64,000 nt of DNA. Source: Bradyrhizobium sp. NP1 (lineage in GTDB: Bacteria > Pseudomonadota > Alphaproteobacteria > Rhizobiales > Xanthobacteraceae). Below are positions 1 to 7,796 of this stretch, in pieces; positions within the stretch are counted from its first letter, which is position 1; every line of letters begins with the position of its first letter. A program made the translations under genes and the position numbers. The DNA is taken from positions 5,806,001-5,870,000 of the forward strand of contig NZ_CP127385.1 in assembly GCF_030378205.1 (NCBI RefSeq), read 5' to 3'. The notes beneath the pieces are model-generated. The model saw only the letters and a program-made list of their open reading frames with translations. It did no database searches and was not told the DNA's origin.

Positions 1-613
1 GGCGCGCCGCAACGAGCGCACCCGCGACAAGGAAGATGACGACTACCGCAGCCAGGACCTGGCGCGCGGACGAGTTCTGAAACAGCCGCAGGACCGCGAC
101 CGCCAGCATCAGGACGACACCGACCGCGATCGCCGCGACCCGGAACGTGTCATGAATCCGCAGTGCCGACGTCAGGATCGCCCACTGGTCGGCGAGATAC
201 TCGCTGGTCGGCGAGATGATGGCGACCAGGAACACGATGATGTTGATGAATGCGACGGTCTCGAGCCAGCTACGCCAGCGCGGCGACACGAGGCTGAGCA
301 CGGTCGTCAGCCGCATGTGCTCGCCGCGCCGCAGCGCGATCACCGCGCCGAACATCGTGAGCCAGATGAAGAGGATGACGGCAAGCTCGTCCGACCATAT
401 CAGCGGCCTGTTGAAGACGTAGCGCGCCACGACGCTCGCAAACATCACGACGATTTCGGCCACGACGAGGATGGCCGCCGGGATCTCGGTGATCCATCCC
501 AAGATTCGCTCGGCCCATTGCAGTGAGACGGCCATCCGCGCCGTGCCGCTCGGCGCGGCCATGGCGACATCCGACGACGCCGACCCTGACGCCCGCAGCG
601 GCTGGACCGACAT
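1..613 (-). CDS. TRAP transporter fused small/large permease, N-terminal part (truncated by window edge)
   Basis: The frame is open from the ATG at 613 to the window edge, giving about 204 residues with no stop. After a polar N-terminus of about 35 residues come four hydrophobic segments with the DctQ pattern, including a segment ending VVARYVFNRPLIWSDELAV, which is characteristic of the TRAP small permease. A further hydrophobic stretch follows near the edge, so a fused DctQ-DctM protein is likely, but the DctM part is outside the window. TRAP permeases use an ion gradient to take up organic acids delivered by a periplasmic binding protein. The start overlaps the stop of the binding-protein gene by one base (TGATG), which supports this start and translational coupling. 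The fusion itself is inference. Confidence 0.8.
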   Translation of the reverse strand, partial: MSVQPLRASGSASSDVAMAAPSGTARMAVSLQWAERILGWITEIPAAILVVAEIVVMFASVVARYVFNRPLIWSDELAVILFIWLTMFGAVIALRRGEHMRLTTVLSLVSPRWRSWLETVAFINIIVFLVAIISPTSEYLADQWAILTSALRIHDTFRVAAIAVGVVLMLAVAVLRLFQNSSARQVLAAVVVIFLVAGALVAAR

Positions 614-1638
614 CAGGCGAGTTTCCCGGTGTATTTCTCGAGCACCTGCCAGGCCTCGTCGCCGAACTTCTCCCGCCACTCCTTATAAAAGCCGGAGGCG
701 CGCAGCTTCGCCCGGAACGGCTCGACGTCAGGTCTGTTGAACACCATGCCCTTGCTGCTGAGGATCGCCTGCAGCGACTTGTCGAGCTTCTCGCTGTCCT
801 CGCGCTGCAACAGCGCGGCTTCGTTCCAGTTGCGGCTGATGATCTCCTGCGCCTCCTTCGGCAGGCGGTTCCAGCTCTTGCCGCTCGCCAGCATCCAGAA
901 CCCGTCCCACATGTGACCAGTCAGCGAGCAGTATTTCTGCACTTCGTAGAACTTGAAGACCTCGATCAGGACCAGCGCGTTCTCCTGGCCGTCCGCCAGG
1001 CGGGTCTGCAGGGCAGAATAGACCTCCTTGATCGGCAGGCTGGTTGGCGCGGCGCCGAGCGAGCGGAACAGCGATACCTGGATAGGACTGACCGGCACGC
1101 GGATCTTGAATCCGGTGAGATCGTCCGGCGTGTTGATCGGCTTCGTTCCAGTCGTGATCTGGCGGAAGCCATTGTCCCAGATCCTCTCGAAGCAATGCAG
1201 ATTGGCCTTGGCAAAGGCCGCCCGGACCAGCGCACCAAGATCGCCGTCCATCGCCTTCCACACCGACGGATAGTCCGGGAAAGCGAAGCCGACCCCGTTG
1301 ATCGAGCCCGTCGGCACCAGATTCTCCGTCAGCGCGCCGGTTTCCGTCATGAAGTCGATCGCACCGCTACGGAGCTGCGAAATCATGTCGGTGTCGCTGC
1401 CGAGCTGGTTGTTCGGAAAGATCTGGATCTCGACGCTGCCGTTGGTCTGTTGCCTGATCTTCTCCACCGCCTCCTTGGCGCGGAGGTTGATCGGGTTCGT
1501 CACCGGCTGCTGGTTGGCGTATTTGAGGACGAATTCCGCGCCTCGCGCGCGCGAGCTCAGGATGTTGATCGCAAACAGCGACCCCGCTCCCGTCGCGGCA
1601 AGTTTCCTGACAAAGCGGCGGCGCGTCAGAGCTGCCAT
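613..1638 (-). CDS. dctP: TRAP transporter substrate-binding protein, DctP family
   Basis: Periplasmic solute receptor of a TRAP uptake system, about 341 residues, the normal length of the family. The N-terminus carries a twin-arginine motif (TRRRFVRKL) followed by a hydrophobic stretch and a probable cleavage site after SRARGA, so it is likely exported folded by Tat. The mature part has the DctP pattern: an alternating alpha/beta start, FPNNQLGSD near residue 75, LRSGAIDF, and a central GFKIRVP. An in-frame ATG at 1644 lies directly on the GGGGAGGG ribosome site; the ATG at 1638 has proper spacing and is preferred. It is co-transcribed with the permease gene at 1-613. The ligand cannot be told; DctP proteins usually bind carboxylates. 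The upstream region holds two palindromes also seen near the TetR gene. Confidence 0.9.
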   Translation of the reverse strand: MAALTRRRFVRKLAATGAGSLFAINILSSRARGAEFVLKYANQQPVTNPINLRAKEAVEKIRQQTNGSVEIQIFPNNQLGSDTDMISQLRSGAIDFMTETGALTENLVPTGSINGVGFAFPDYPSVWKAMDGDLGALVRAAFAKANLHCFERIWDNGFRQITTGTKPINTPDDLTGFKIRVPVSPIQVSLFRSLGAAPTSLPIKEVYSALQTRLADGQENALVLIEVFKFYEVQKYCSLTGHMWDGFWMLASGKSWNRLPKEAQEIISRNWNEAALLQREDSEKLDKSLQAILSSKGMVFNRPDVEPFRAKLRASGFYKEWREKFGDEAWQVLEKYTGKLA

Positions 1639-1762
1639 GAACATCCCTCCCCTTGTGCCGCGCTATTTTTCGGCCTCGCGGCGGCGGCTGCCGCTTCGGC
1701 CTCGGTCAAAGCCAGCCGGTGCTCCGCATGCGCGGCGCAACCGATGGCGTCGAACCGAGAAC

Positions 1763-1784
1763 CTACTGATCTATCGATCAGTAG
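1763..1784. promoter_or_regulatory. Palindromic operator candidate (9-4-9)
   Basis: CTACTGATC and GATCAGTAG form a perfect inverted repeat around TATC, in the divergent region between the TRAP genes and the epimerase-like gene. The core TGATC-N4-GATCA has the same geometry as the palindrome next to the TetR gene at 5246-5263. Binding by that regulator is inference. Confidence 0.6.
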
Positions 1785-1803
1785 TCAATCCACCCAAGCC
1801 ATA

Positions 1804-1847
1804 TTGCAGATATGGATTGTTTTGCTATGATTGTTCAATCGAACAAT
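1804..1847 (+). promoter_or_regulatory. Candidate promoter of the epimerase-like gene with overlapping palindrome
   Basis: TATGAT at 1826-1831 matches five of six bases of the -10 consensus; TTGCAG at 1804-1809 is a weak -35 at 16 bases. A perfect inverted repeat ATTGTTC-AATC-GAACAAT occupies 1830-1847, overlapping the end of the -10 and the expected start of transcription, where a repressor would block initiation. Its core TGTTC-N4-GAACA is a one-base-per-arm variant of the other palindromes in this region. Confidence 0.45.
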
Positions 1848-1932
1848 AAGGTTTCACAGAGCCAGAAGCCGTGATGATTTGCATGACGTATGCGCGGCAA
1901 TGTGGCGCACGCCCAAGGAAAAGAGGCATTCG

Positions 1933-2847
1933 GTGAGGATATTCGTCACAGGCGCTACGGGGTATATCGGCGGCTCGCTCGCGGCGCGGCTTGTCGCCAG
2001 CGGCCATCAGGTTTTCGGTCTCGTCAGACAGGAAGACAAGGCGACGCAACTGCGCGCGCGGGGCATCGAACCGGTTCTGGGCTCGCTCGCCGACCTCACA
2101 ACGATTACGGACGCCGCGCGACAAGTCGATGCCGTCGTCAACACCGCGAATTCCGACGACTGGTTTGTGGCCAACGCCATCGTCGAGGCCCTGGCGGGCT
2201 CCGGCAAGCGGTTCATTCATACCAGCGGCTCCAGCGTGGTCGCCGATCGTGCGGCGGGAGAACGTAGCGATTGCGTCTTCAGTGAGGATACGCCGTTCGA
2301 GCCCTTGCCCGAGCGCATGCTTCGCGTCGCGGTCGACCGCACCGTGCTGCTCGCGGCGCAACGCAACGTGGCCAGCGTCGTGATCCGCCCTACGCTGATC
2401 TATGGGCGCGGCCACGGCCTCAATCCGCACAGCATGCAGATCCCGCATTTGATCGAGCTCGCGCAAAAATTTCGCATCGCGCACCATGTCGGCCGTGGGC
2501 TTAACATCTGGTCTCACGTCCATATCGACGATGTCGTCACGCTGTACATGCTCGCGCTTGCAAAAGCGCCGCCGGGCTCGCTGTTCTACGCCGAGAATGG
2601 CGAATCGTCCTGGAAGGACATGGCATCTGCGATCGGCAGGACGCTCGGTTTCGGCGCAACAACAAAGGATTGGCCGGTCGAGGACGCCCTGCGCGCCTGG
2701 GGTTCGAGCGCCATCACCAGCTACGGCTCCAACAGCCGCGTCAGCGCCGCGAAAGCGCGCATGATGCTGGGATGGAAACCTGCGGGGCCCGCCTTGACCG
2801 AGGAGATCGAGCACGGCTGCTATGCCGGGGATTTTGCCCACGGATGA
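1933..2847 (+). CDS. NAD-dependent epimerase/dehydratase family protein (atypical SDR)
   Basis: Protein of about 304 residues with an N-terminal Rossmann fold (VTGATGYIGGSLA, residues 5-17) and later features of extended SDRs (VIRPTLIYGRG near residue 155, HVHIDDVV near 195). The usual catalytic Tyr-X3-Lys is not visible: the stretch where it is expected reads LRVAVDRTVLLAA. It therefore looks like an atypical SDR, and calling it an epimerase is a family label, not a reaction. The GTG start is chosen because AAGAGG lies six bases upstream; an ATG at 1831 is in frame but lies inside the candidate operator. It is transcribed away from the TRAP genes and may process the imported compound. Confidence 0.8.
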   Translation: MRIFVTGATGYIGGSLAARLVASGHQVFGLVRQEDKATQLRARGIEPVLGSLADLTTITDAARQVDAVVNTANSDDWFVANAIVEALAGSGKRFIHTSGSSVVADRAAGERSDCVFSEDTPFEPLPERMLRVAVDRTVLLAAQRNVASVVIRPTLIYGRGHGLNPHSMQIPHLIELAQKFRIAHHVGRGLNIWSHVHIDDVVTLYMLALAKAPPGSLFYAENGESSWKDMASAIGRTLGFGATTKDWPVEDALRAWGSSAITSYGSNSRVSAAKARMMLGWKPAGPALTEEIEHGCYAGDFAHG

Positions 2848-2887
2848 GCGGACGGCAGCGCCGCCCCACCGACGCGTGCGGCGCGCG

Positions 2888-3619
2888 TCAATACATCACC
2901 ATTCCGCCGTCGATCACGATCGTCGCACCGTTGATGAAGCCGGCCCGCGGCGACAACAGCCACGCGACGGCTTCCGCCGCTTCCTCCGGTGTTCCGGCGC
3001 GGCCGAGCGGAATCGCGTCTTCGATCTTTTGCCGCCGTTCGGCAAAATGCGGCTGCAGCATCGGCGTGAGCGTCGGTCCCGGCGCGACACAATTGACCCG
3101 GATGCCTTGCGGCGCGAGTGCACGCGCCGCCGTCTTGCTCAAAGCCAGCACCGCGCCCTTGGTGGCCGCATAGGCAGCCGTTCCCACCGTGCCTCCGCCG
3201 CGCAGGCCAGCGATGCTCGACAGGGTGCAGATCGCGGCGCCGCGCGGCATCGATCTCGTGGCCTCGCGGATAGCGAGAAACGTCCCGACCACGTTGACAT
3301 CATGCAGGCGGCGAAAGCTGTCCGTTTTCGTTTCGAGGAACGGCGTGGTGTCGAGCAGCGCGGCGCAGGTGGCGAGCGCATCGATCTGGCCGAACTGCGC
3401 GGCGATCTCGGCGAACGCGGCAACGACCTCGCTTTCGCTTGATATGTTGGCGCCGACGGCGAGATGCTGCGGCCCGTGAGCCCGGGCGACGCGGCTCGCC
3501 GCATCGCGATCGACATCGATAATCGCCACCCGCCAGCCTTCGCGCGCCAGCGCTGCTGCGGTCGCAGCACCAATGCCGCTGCCCCCGCCTGTGACAACCG
3601 CCCGAGCCTGTTGCACCAC
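2888..3619 (-). CDS. Short-chain dehydrogenase/reductase
   Basis: Classical SDR of about 243 residues: nucleotide-binding TGGGSGIG near residue 10, an aspartate after the second strand (IIDVDRD) that favours NAD over NADP, a serine in LSSIAG, and catalytic YAATK. The usual NNAG motif is altered to CAAL. The C-terminal FINGATIVIDGG is typical. The start is a GTG that overlaps the TAG of the upstream gene by one base, with AAGGGG about eight bases before it; a longer reading frame extends upstream but would overlap the neighbouring gene. It belongs to an operon with another SDR, a small monooxygenase-like protein and a cupin. Substrate unknown. Confidence 0.85.
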   Translation of the reverse strand: MVQQARAVVTGGGSGIGAATAAALAREGWRVAIIDVDRDAASRVARAHGPQHLAVGANISSESEVVAAFAEIAAQFGQIDALATCAALLDTTPFLETKTDSFRRLHDVNVVGTFLAIREATRSMPRGAAICTLSSIAGLRGGGTVGTAAYAATKGAVLALSKTAARALAPQGIRVNCVAPGPTLTPMLQPHFAERRQKIEDAIPLGRAGTPEEAAEAVAWLLSPRAGFINGATIVIDGGMVMY

Positions 3620-3933
3620 TACACTCGCCCCTTCGCGGACGCGTCGACGGCCAATTCGGTGTGCTCGACGGCAGGCGTTCCCTCCAGGCAATGGCCGACG
3701 AGCTGCCGCCATTGCTTGAAATCCTCGGACCCACGGAAATCGACCGTATGATTTTCCAGCGTCTGCCATTTGACGAGCAGCAGGTAGCCGTTTTTGCGCT
3801 CGATCGAGCGCTGCAGCTCGATGCCGTGGCAGCCCCTGGCGCGCAGGAACAGCGGCACGGCCTTCCCGACGTTCGATTCGAATTCTCCGGTCATGCCGGC
3901 CTTCACGTTGATACGTGCAACTTCGAGGATCAT
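3619..3933 (-). CDS. Antibiotic biosynthesis monooxygenase (ABM) domain protein
   Basis: A small protein of 104 residues with the ABM ferredoxin-like fold pattern: a first strand ILEVARINVKAG, a central FLRARGCHGIELQRS and a strand YLLLVKWQTLENH followed by a short helix ending in a hydrophobic region. Such proteins are dimeric and act as cofactor-free oxygenases on quinols or polyketide-like rings, or as isomerase-like enzymes. It sits between two SDR genes, overlapping the downstream one by one base, so it probably acts on the same aromatic or cyclic intermediate. Specific function is not known. Confidence 0.75.
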   Translation of the reverse strand: MILEVARINVKAGMTGEFESNVGKAVPLFLRARGCHGIELQRSIERKNGYLLLVKWQTLENHTVDFRGSEDFKQWRQLVGHCLEGTPAVEHTELAVDASAKGRV

Positions 3934-3964
3934 TATCCCAACCTTGCTTCTCTCACGAACGAAA

Positions 3965-4732
3965 TCAGATCACGGGGCGGCCGCCATCCACCATGATCTC
4001 TGTACCGGTGATATAGGAGGCCTCGTCCGAGGCAAGCCAGAGAACGGGATAGGCGATTTCCTTTGGATCGGCCCAGCGCCGCATCAGGCAGAACTCGATC
4101 GGCTGCGCCTTCAGCTTGGCCTCTGACGTCGCGAACCGGCGCGTGTGAAACGGCGTGACGATGTAGCCCGGGCAAATCGAATTGACCCGGATGCCGTGGG
4201 CGACCTCCTCGAAGGCGAGCGTTCGGGTGAAGGAGAGCAGCGCTGCCTTGGTGCAGTCGTACTGGCCCATGCCGGCGCGGCCATTGACGCCGTAGGTCGA
4301 AGAGATGTTGACGATGCTGGCCCCGCCGGCCCGTCGCATGTTCGGTAGCGCCGCCTTGGCGAAATAGGCGGCACCGAGCAGGTTCACGCCGATGATGCGC
4401 TGCCAGGATTCCGGCGTGGCGGCGTCGAGAGCCAGATATTCGCGGACGCCAGCATTGTTGACCAGCACGTGCAGTGCGCCCCAGGCGCTGACGACCTTTT
4501 TGACTGTGGCTATCGCCTCGGCCTCGCTGGAGACATCCGCCGTCAGGGCTAGGAGATCTGCATCCGGCACGTCATCATGTATCGCTCTCGCCGCCGCCTC
4601 GCAGGCCTCGCCGTCATGGTCGACAAGCGCGACGCGAGCGCCCTGTTCGGCAAACAGGCGCGCGGTGGCGGAGCCGATCCCGCCTGCCCCGCCAGTGATG
4701 ATCGCCGATTTTCCGGCCAGCCTCCCGGTCAT
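3965..4732 (-). CDS. Short-chain dehydrogenase/reductase
   Basis: Classical SDR of 255 residues with all landmarks: TGGAGGIG at 14-21, LVDHDGE (acidic residue suggesting NAD), NNAG near 92, ISSTYG, catalytic YDCTK, and a C-terminal YITGTEIMVDGG. It resembles FabG/BDH-type oxidoreductases. It lies 32 bases upstream of the ABM gene and 42 bases downstream of the cupin gene in the same direction. Two different SDRs in one operon suggest two successive oxidoreductions of one substrate; which substrate is not visible in the sequence. Confidence 0.88.
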   Translation of the reverse strand: MTGRLAGKSAIITGGAGGIGSATARLFAEQGARVALVDHDGEACEAAARAIHDDVPDADLLALTADVSSEAEAIATVKKVVSAWGALHVLVNNAGVREYLALDAATPESWQRIIGVNLLGAAYFAKAALPNMRRAGGASIVNISSTYGVNGRAGMGQYDCTKAALLSFTRTLAFEEVAHGIRVNSICPGYIVTPFHTRRFATSEAKLKAQPIEFCLMRRWADPKEIAYPVLWLASDEASYITGTEIMVDGGRPVI

Positions 4733-4773
4733 GTCTCCCCCCTTTTTCGATCGTCGGCGCAGTTCGGCTAAGG

Positions 4774-5208
4774 CTAAGCGTTGTTGACCGACCGTATCGC
4801 AGCCGGCAGCGCGATCGGGAGGTTCTCGCTTTCGAGAAATTCGACGGTCGAGAACACGAGCTCGGTATCGCCGATATTCTCGAGGTCGTGGACCTTGAAC
4901 TCGCCGGCGGCGTAGTGCGAATGCCGGGTCTCGCCCGGGAAATAGGACACTTCGGCGACCGAGCCGTCGTCGCGGTACGAGCGCGCCTTACCGGCCGTAA
5001 CGGCGGTCCAGAAATAGTCGAGCACATGGCGGTGGAAGCCGAGCCGCGCCCCCGGCGGCAGGCGAATCTCCCACACCCGCACACGATCAGTCTCGGACAA
5101 CAGCCGCGTTCCAACGCAGCCGCTCAGTTGTCTGGTCGCGAAATCAGCCGCAATCGCGACCGGCCAGCCAAAAAACTCCTTTTTTATCAATGGATTTTGA
5201 GAATTCAT
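4774..5208 (-). CDS. Cupin-domain protein
   Basis: A protein of about 144 residues with a single cupin barrel. Motif 1 is visible as LPPGARLGFHRHVLDYFWTA (two histidines) and motif 2 as YFPGETRHSHYAAG followed by HDLENIGDTELVF. Metal-binding histidines are present, so it may be an enzyme (isomerase, dioxygenase) or a small-molecule binder. The ATG at 5208 has GGGGAT upstream at good spacing and is preferred over an in-frame ATG at 5241. It is the first gene of the operon running to 2888 and is divergent from the TetR regulator, with the palindrome at 5246-5263 directly upstream. Confidence 0.75.
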   Translation of the reverse strand: MNSQNPLIKKEFFGWPVAIAADFATRQLSGCVGTRLLSETDRVRVWEIRLPPGARLGFHRHVLDYFWTAVTAGKARSYRDDGSVAEVSYFPGETRHSHYAAGEFKVHDLENIGDTELVFSTVEFLESENLPIALPAAIRSVNNA

Positions 5209-5245
5209 GGTATATCCCCGTGTTCGAAAGTTATCACGCAATGCT

Positions 5246-5263
5246 ATTGATCAACTGATCAAT
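5246..5263. promoter_or_regulatory. Perfect 8-2-8 palindrome, probable TetR operator
   Basis: ATTGATCA and TGATCAAT flank AC in the short divergent region between the cupin operon and the TetR gene. This is the usual place and size for a TetR-family operator. The core TGATC-N4-GATCA recurs at 1763-1784 and, with one change per arm, at 1830-1847. Confidence 0.7.
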
Positions 5264-5312
5264 GTCAAGAAGCGGGTCGCGCTATGCCGCCGGAAGGTTG
5301 CGAAAGCGGGGC

Positions 5313-6092
5313 ATGGCTTCGGATTGGTTGCCCCGCAAAGGTCCATCCTCTATAGAATCGCCTGTCACGGAGGCCGGCCTGCCCAAGAAATCTCCCAAGC
5401 GCTCAGCGCCGCTCGTCAAGAAGGGCACCAAACGCACGCAGCGTCCGCGGGCGCGGCGGTACTCGCCCGAAGAACGACGCCAGCAGATCATCGACGGCGC
5501 GGTGAGCTTCTTCTCCGAGGTCGGCTTCGACGGCGGCACGCGGTCACTGGCGAAGCGCCTCGGCATTACGCAATCGCTGATCTATTACTTCTTCCCGAAA
5601 AAGAGCGATCTGCTGCACGAGGTCTACAAGACCGTGTTCCTCAACCACTGGCGCGACGAGTGGGAAGACCAGATCAGCGACCGCAGCAAGCCGCTGCGCC
5701 AGCGCCTAGTCGATTTCTACATGCACTATTCGGAGACGCTGTTCACGCCACAGTGGATCCGCATCTGCCTGTTTGCTGCGCTGCGCGGCTGCGAGATCGA
5801 TCGCTGGTGGATGAACTTCTTCGAGGAGAAACTCGTCCGCAAGATCTGCATCGAGATCCGGCATGAGGCCGGTCTTGTCCGGCCGGACGAAATCCCGATC
5901 ACCGCGGCGGAAACCGAGACGTACTGGAACTTCCACGGCGGGATCTTCAACTACGGTGTTCGGCGCGAGGTGCACCAAGTGACGCCGCAGATCGACCTGC
6001 AGTCGTTCATCGAGCTTTCGGTCGACAGCCTGCTGAAAGGCTTTCCGATGACCGTGCAATCCGTGCTGTTCGTCCGCGACGGCAACGCATGA
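5313..6092 (+). CDS. TetR/AcrR family transcriptional regulator
   Basis: About 259 residues from this ATG. A basic N-terminal tail (KKSPKRSAPLVKKGTKRTQRPRARR) precedes the TetR helix-turn-helix: YSPEERRQQIIDGAVSFFSEVGF, GTRSLAKRLGITQSLIYYFFPKKSDLL. The rest is a helical ligand-binding domain. The start is uncertain: an in-frame ATG at 5262 lies inside the palindrome, so 5313 is preferred, though its ribosome site is weak. The gene is divergent from the cupin-SDR operon, a standard layout for a local repressor. The long basic tail is a little unusual. Ligand unknown. Confidence 0.85.
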   Translation: MASDWLPRKGPSSIESPVTEAGLPKKSPKRSAPLVKKGTKRTQRPRARRYSPEERRQQIIDGAVSFFSEVGFDGGTRSLAKRLGITQSLIYYFFPKKSDLLHEVYKTVFLNHWRDEWEDQISDRSKPLRQRLVDFYMHYSETLFTPQWIRICLFAALRGCEIDRWWMNFFEEKLVRKICIEIRHEAGLVRPDEIPITAAETETYWNFHGGIFNYGVRREVHQVTPQIDLQSFIELSVDSLLKGFPMTVQSVLFVRDGNA

Positions 6093-6125
6093 ACGCACCA
6101 CTGATCGATCAAACGACGCGTCCGA

Positions 6126-6935
6126 TCAGATCGGGCTCTTCTGGTCGAACTGCGGCTTGCGCTTGTCGAGATGCGCCTGCAGGCCCTCGCGCACCTCATT
6201 GCCGGTGAAGCCGAGGAACTCCAGCGCGAGCGACGTATCGAAGATCGGCCCTGCCATGCGCATCCAGTTGTTCATGGCATATTTGGTCCAGCGGATGGCG
6301 GTCGGAGCGGCGGTCGCCAGCCTCTCGGCGACTTCGAGCGAGCGCTGCTCCAGCTCGGCATCCTCGACCGACATCGACACCAGGCCAAGCTCGTCGGCCT
6401 GCGCGCCCGTCAGCGGCTCGCAGAGCATCAGGAGATATTTCGCCTTGGCCATGCCACACAAAAGCGGCCAGACGATCGCGGCGTGATCGCCGGCGGCGAC
6501 CCCGAGCCGTGTGTGGCCGTCGACGATCTTCGCCGTCTTGCCTGCGATCGAGATGTCGGCAAGCAGCGCCACCGCCAGGCCCGCGCCGGCCGCAGGTCCG
6601 CGGATCGCGCTGACGATCGGCTTTGCGCTGTTGATCATGTTGTAGACGAGATCGCGCGCGCCCTTCCAGTGCTCGGCCCGCTTCTCGAAATCGTTGATGT
6701 TCTCCTTGATGATCTCGAAATCGCCGCCGGCGGAGAACGCCTTGCCGACACCCGTGATCAGCGACACCGAGACATCAGGATCGTCGTCGACGTCCTTCCA
6801 GACGCGGACCAGTTCGTGATGCATCGCATTGTCGGTCGCGTTGTAGCGATCGGGGCGGTTCATCTCGATCTTGAGCACGCCCGGCGCGGGCCTGGAGAAG
6901 AGAAGGCGGGTATAGCCCGCATAGCGATCCGTCAC
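6126..6935 (-). CDS. Enoyl-CoA hydratase/isomerase family protein
   Basis: Crotonase-fold protein of about 269 residues. The oxyanion-hole segments are visible as FSAGGDF (near residue 70) and [15 protein letters not shown] (near 115), with a C-terminal helical region. It likely hydrates or isomerises an acyl-CoA. The GTG at 6935 is chosen because ACAGGGAGC stands five bases upstream; a longer frame from 7007 would run through the repeated motifs that look regulatory. It is the last gene of the livF-to-hydratase unit and follows the XRE-cupin regulator. Together with the acyl-CoA ligase at 7797-9353 it suggests that the imported compound is activated with CoA and degraded by a beta-oxidation-like route. 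Confidence 0.88.
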   Translation of the reverse strand: MTDRYAGYTRLLFSRPAPGVLKIEMNRPDRYNATDNAMHHELVRVWKDVDDDPDVSVSLITGVGKAFSAGGDFEIIKENINDFEKRAEHWKGARDLVYNMINSAKPIVSAIRGPAAGAGLAVALLADISIAGKTAKIVDGHTRLGVAAGDHAAIVWPLLCGMAKAKYLLMLCEPLTGAQADELGLVSMSVEDAELEQRSLEVAERLATAAPTAIRWTKYAMNNWMRMAGPIFDTSLALEFLGFTGNEVREGLQAHLDKRKPQFDQKSPI

Positions 6936-6989
6936 GGTTTGCTCCCTGTTGCCGTTCGAGGCGAAACTAGCTCCTTCGAGCTTCCAGTC

Positions 6990-7018
6990 AAGATACTTTC
7001 CCATCAAGAAAGTTACTT
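6990..7018. promoter_or_regulatory. Two AAGWTACTT repeats upstream of the enoyl-CoA hydratase
   Basis: AAGATACTT at 6990-6998 and AAGTTACTT at 7010-7018 lie 20 bases apart, each preceded by TC or nearby TCAAG, in the gap between the XRE gene and the hydratase start. A third copy, AAGTGACTT, lies upstream of livF at 15924-15932. They could be sites for the XRE-cupin regulator. Confidence 0.4.
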
Positions 7019-7028
7019 GCAGGGAAAT

Positions 7029-7673
7029 TCAAAAGGTCGGGGGCGTGCAGACCCACAGCACCCTGGTCATGACCTTGCCGGGGTTGCGATAGCCGTGGCT
7101 CAAATCCGACTTGAAGAAGAAGCAGTCGCCTTCGGCAACATGGTAGGTTTCGCCGGCGACATGCAGCTCCAGCTCGCCGGTCAGAACGTAGCCGATCTCC
7201 TCGCCGTCGTGGATGATCTCGCCGTCGGTATGCCCGCCCGGCGACACGCAGTGGATATTGGCCTCGATCAGCGCCCCCTTGGCGGTCGCGATCAGCCGTT
7301 CCAGCGCGATGCCAGGCCCCTGCAGCAGGGGATCGGTCCGGATCACCGGCCTGTTGTCCGATCGCATGATCAGCACCGGCGCATCCGTCAGGGGATCGGC
7401 GAAAAGCGCCGCGATGTTGATGTCCAGCGTGCCGACGATCTGGTGCAGCATCGAGAGCGACGGACGCACCTTGTCGTTCTCGAGCTTGGACAGGAAACTC
7501 TCGGAGCATCCCAGCCGGTCGGCAAGCTCGCGAAGCTTCAGATGCTTCGCGAGCCGCGCATGCTTCAACCGCAGGCCGATCTTGATCTCGTCCGCGGCAC
7601 TGCCGCTATCGGCAGCGATCTTTCGCAATTCCTGGCCCTTGCCGGTCCTGCGCCGTGTCTTTGCTACCGCCAT
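7029..7673 (-). CDS. XRE family regulator with C-terminal cupin domain
   Basis: 214 residues. A basic N-terminal tail is followed by an XRE helix-turn-helix (IGLRLKHARLAKHLKLRELADRLGCSESFLSKLENDKVRPSLSML, residues about 32-77) and a cupin sensor domain (VSPGGHTDGEIIHDGEEIGYVLTGELEL, then VAEGDCFFFKSDLSHGYRN). The architecture matches regulators such as PuuR-like and MppR-like proteins that sense small catabolic substrates. It is encoded inside the operon it probably controls, between the acyl-CoA ligase and the enoyl-CoA hydratase. The 123-base gap upstream of it has no gene and may hold its own promoter, though I see no convincing one. Confidence 0.9.
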   Translation of the reverse strand: MAVAKTRRRTGKGQELRKIAADSGSAADEIKIGLRLKHARLAKHLKLRELADRLGCSESFLSKLENDKVRPSLSMLHQIVGTLDINIAALFADPLTDAPVLIMRSDNRPVIRTDPLLQGPGIALERLIATAKGALIEANIHCVSPGGHTDGEIIHDGEEIGYVLTGELELHVAGETYHVAEGDCFFFKSDLSHGYRNPGKVMTRVLWVCTPPTF

Positions 7674-7796
7674 CGAGGAATCATCCTTTCATTACGGCAA
7701 TGCCTTGTCACAACCATTGGTCGAACAGCAACAGATAACGCAAATGGCGACCATCGGCGCAAGCGGGCGATGGACCCGATGTCGGGAGCCCCGTCC

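Noticed and set aside
6102..6111. Palindrome TGATCGATCA between the TetR gene and the enoyl-CoA hydratase
   Set aside because: The half-sites are directly adjacent rather than four bases apart, and it lies between two convergent gene ends, not in a promoter.
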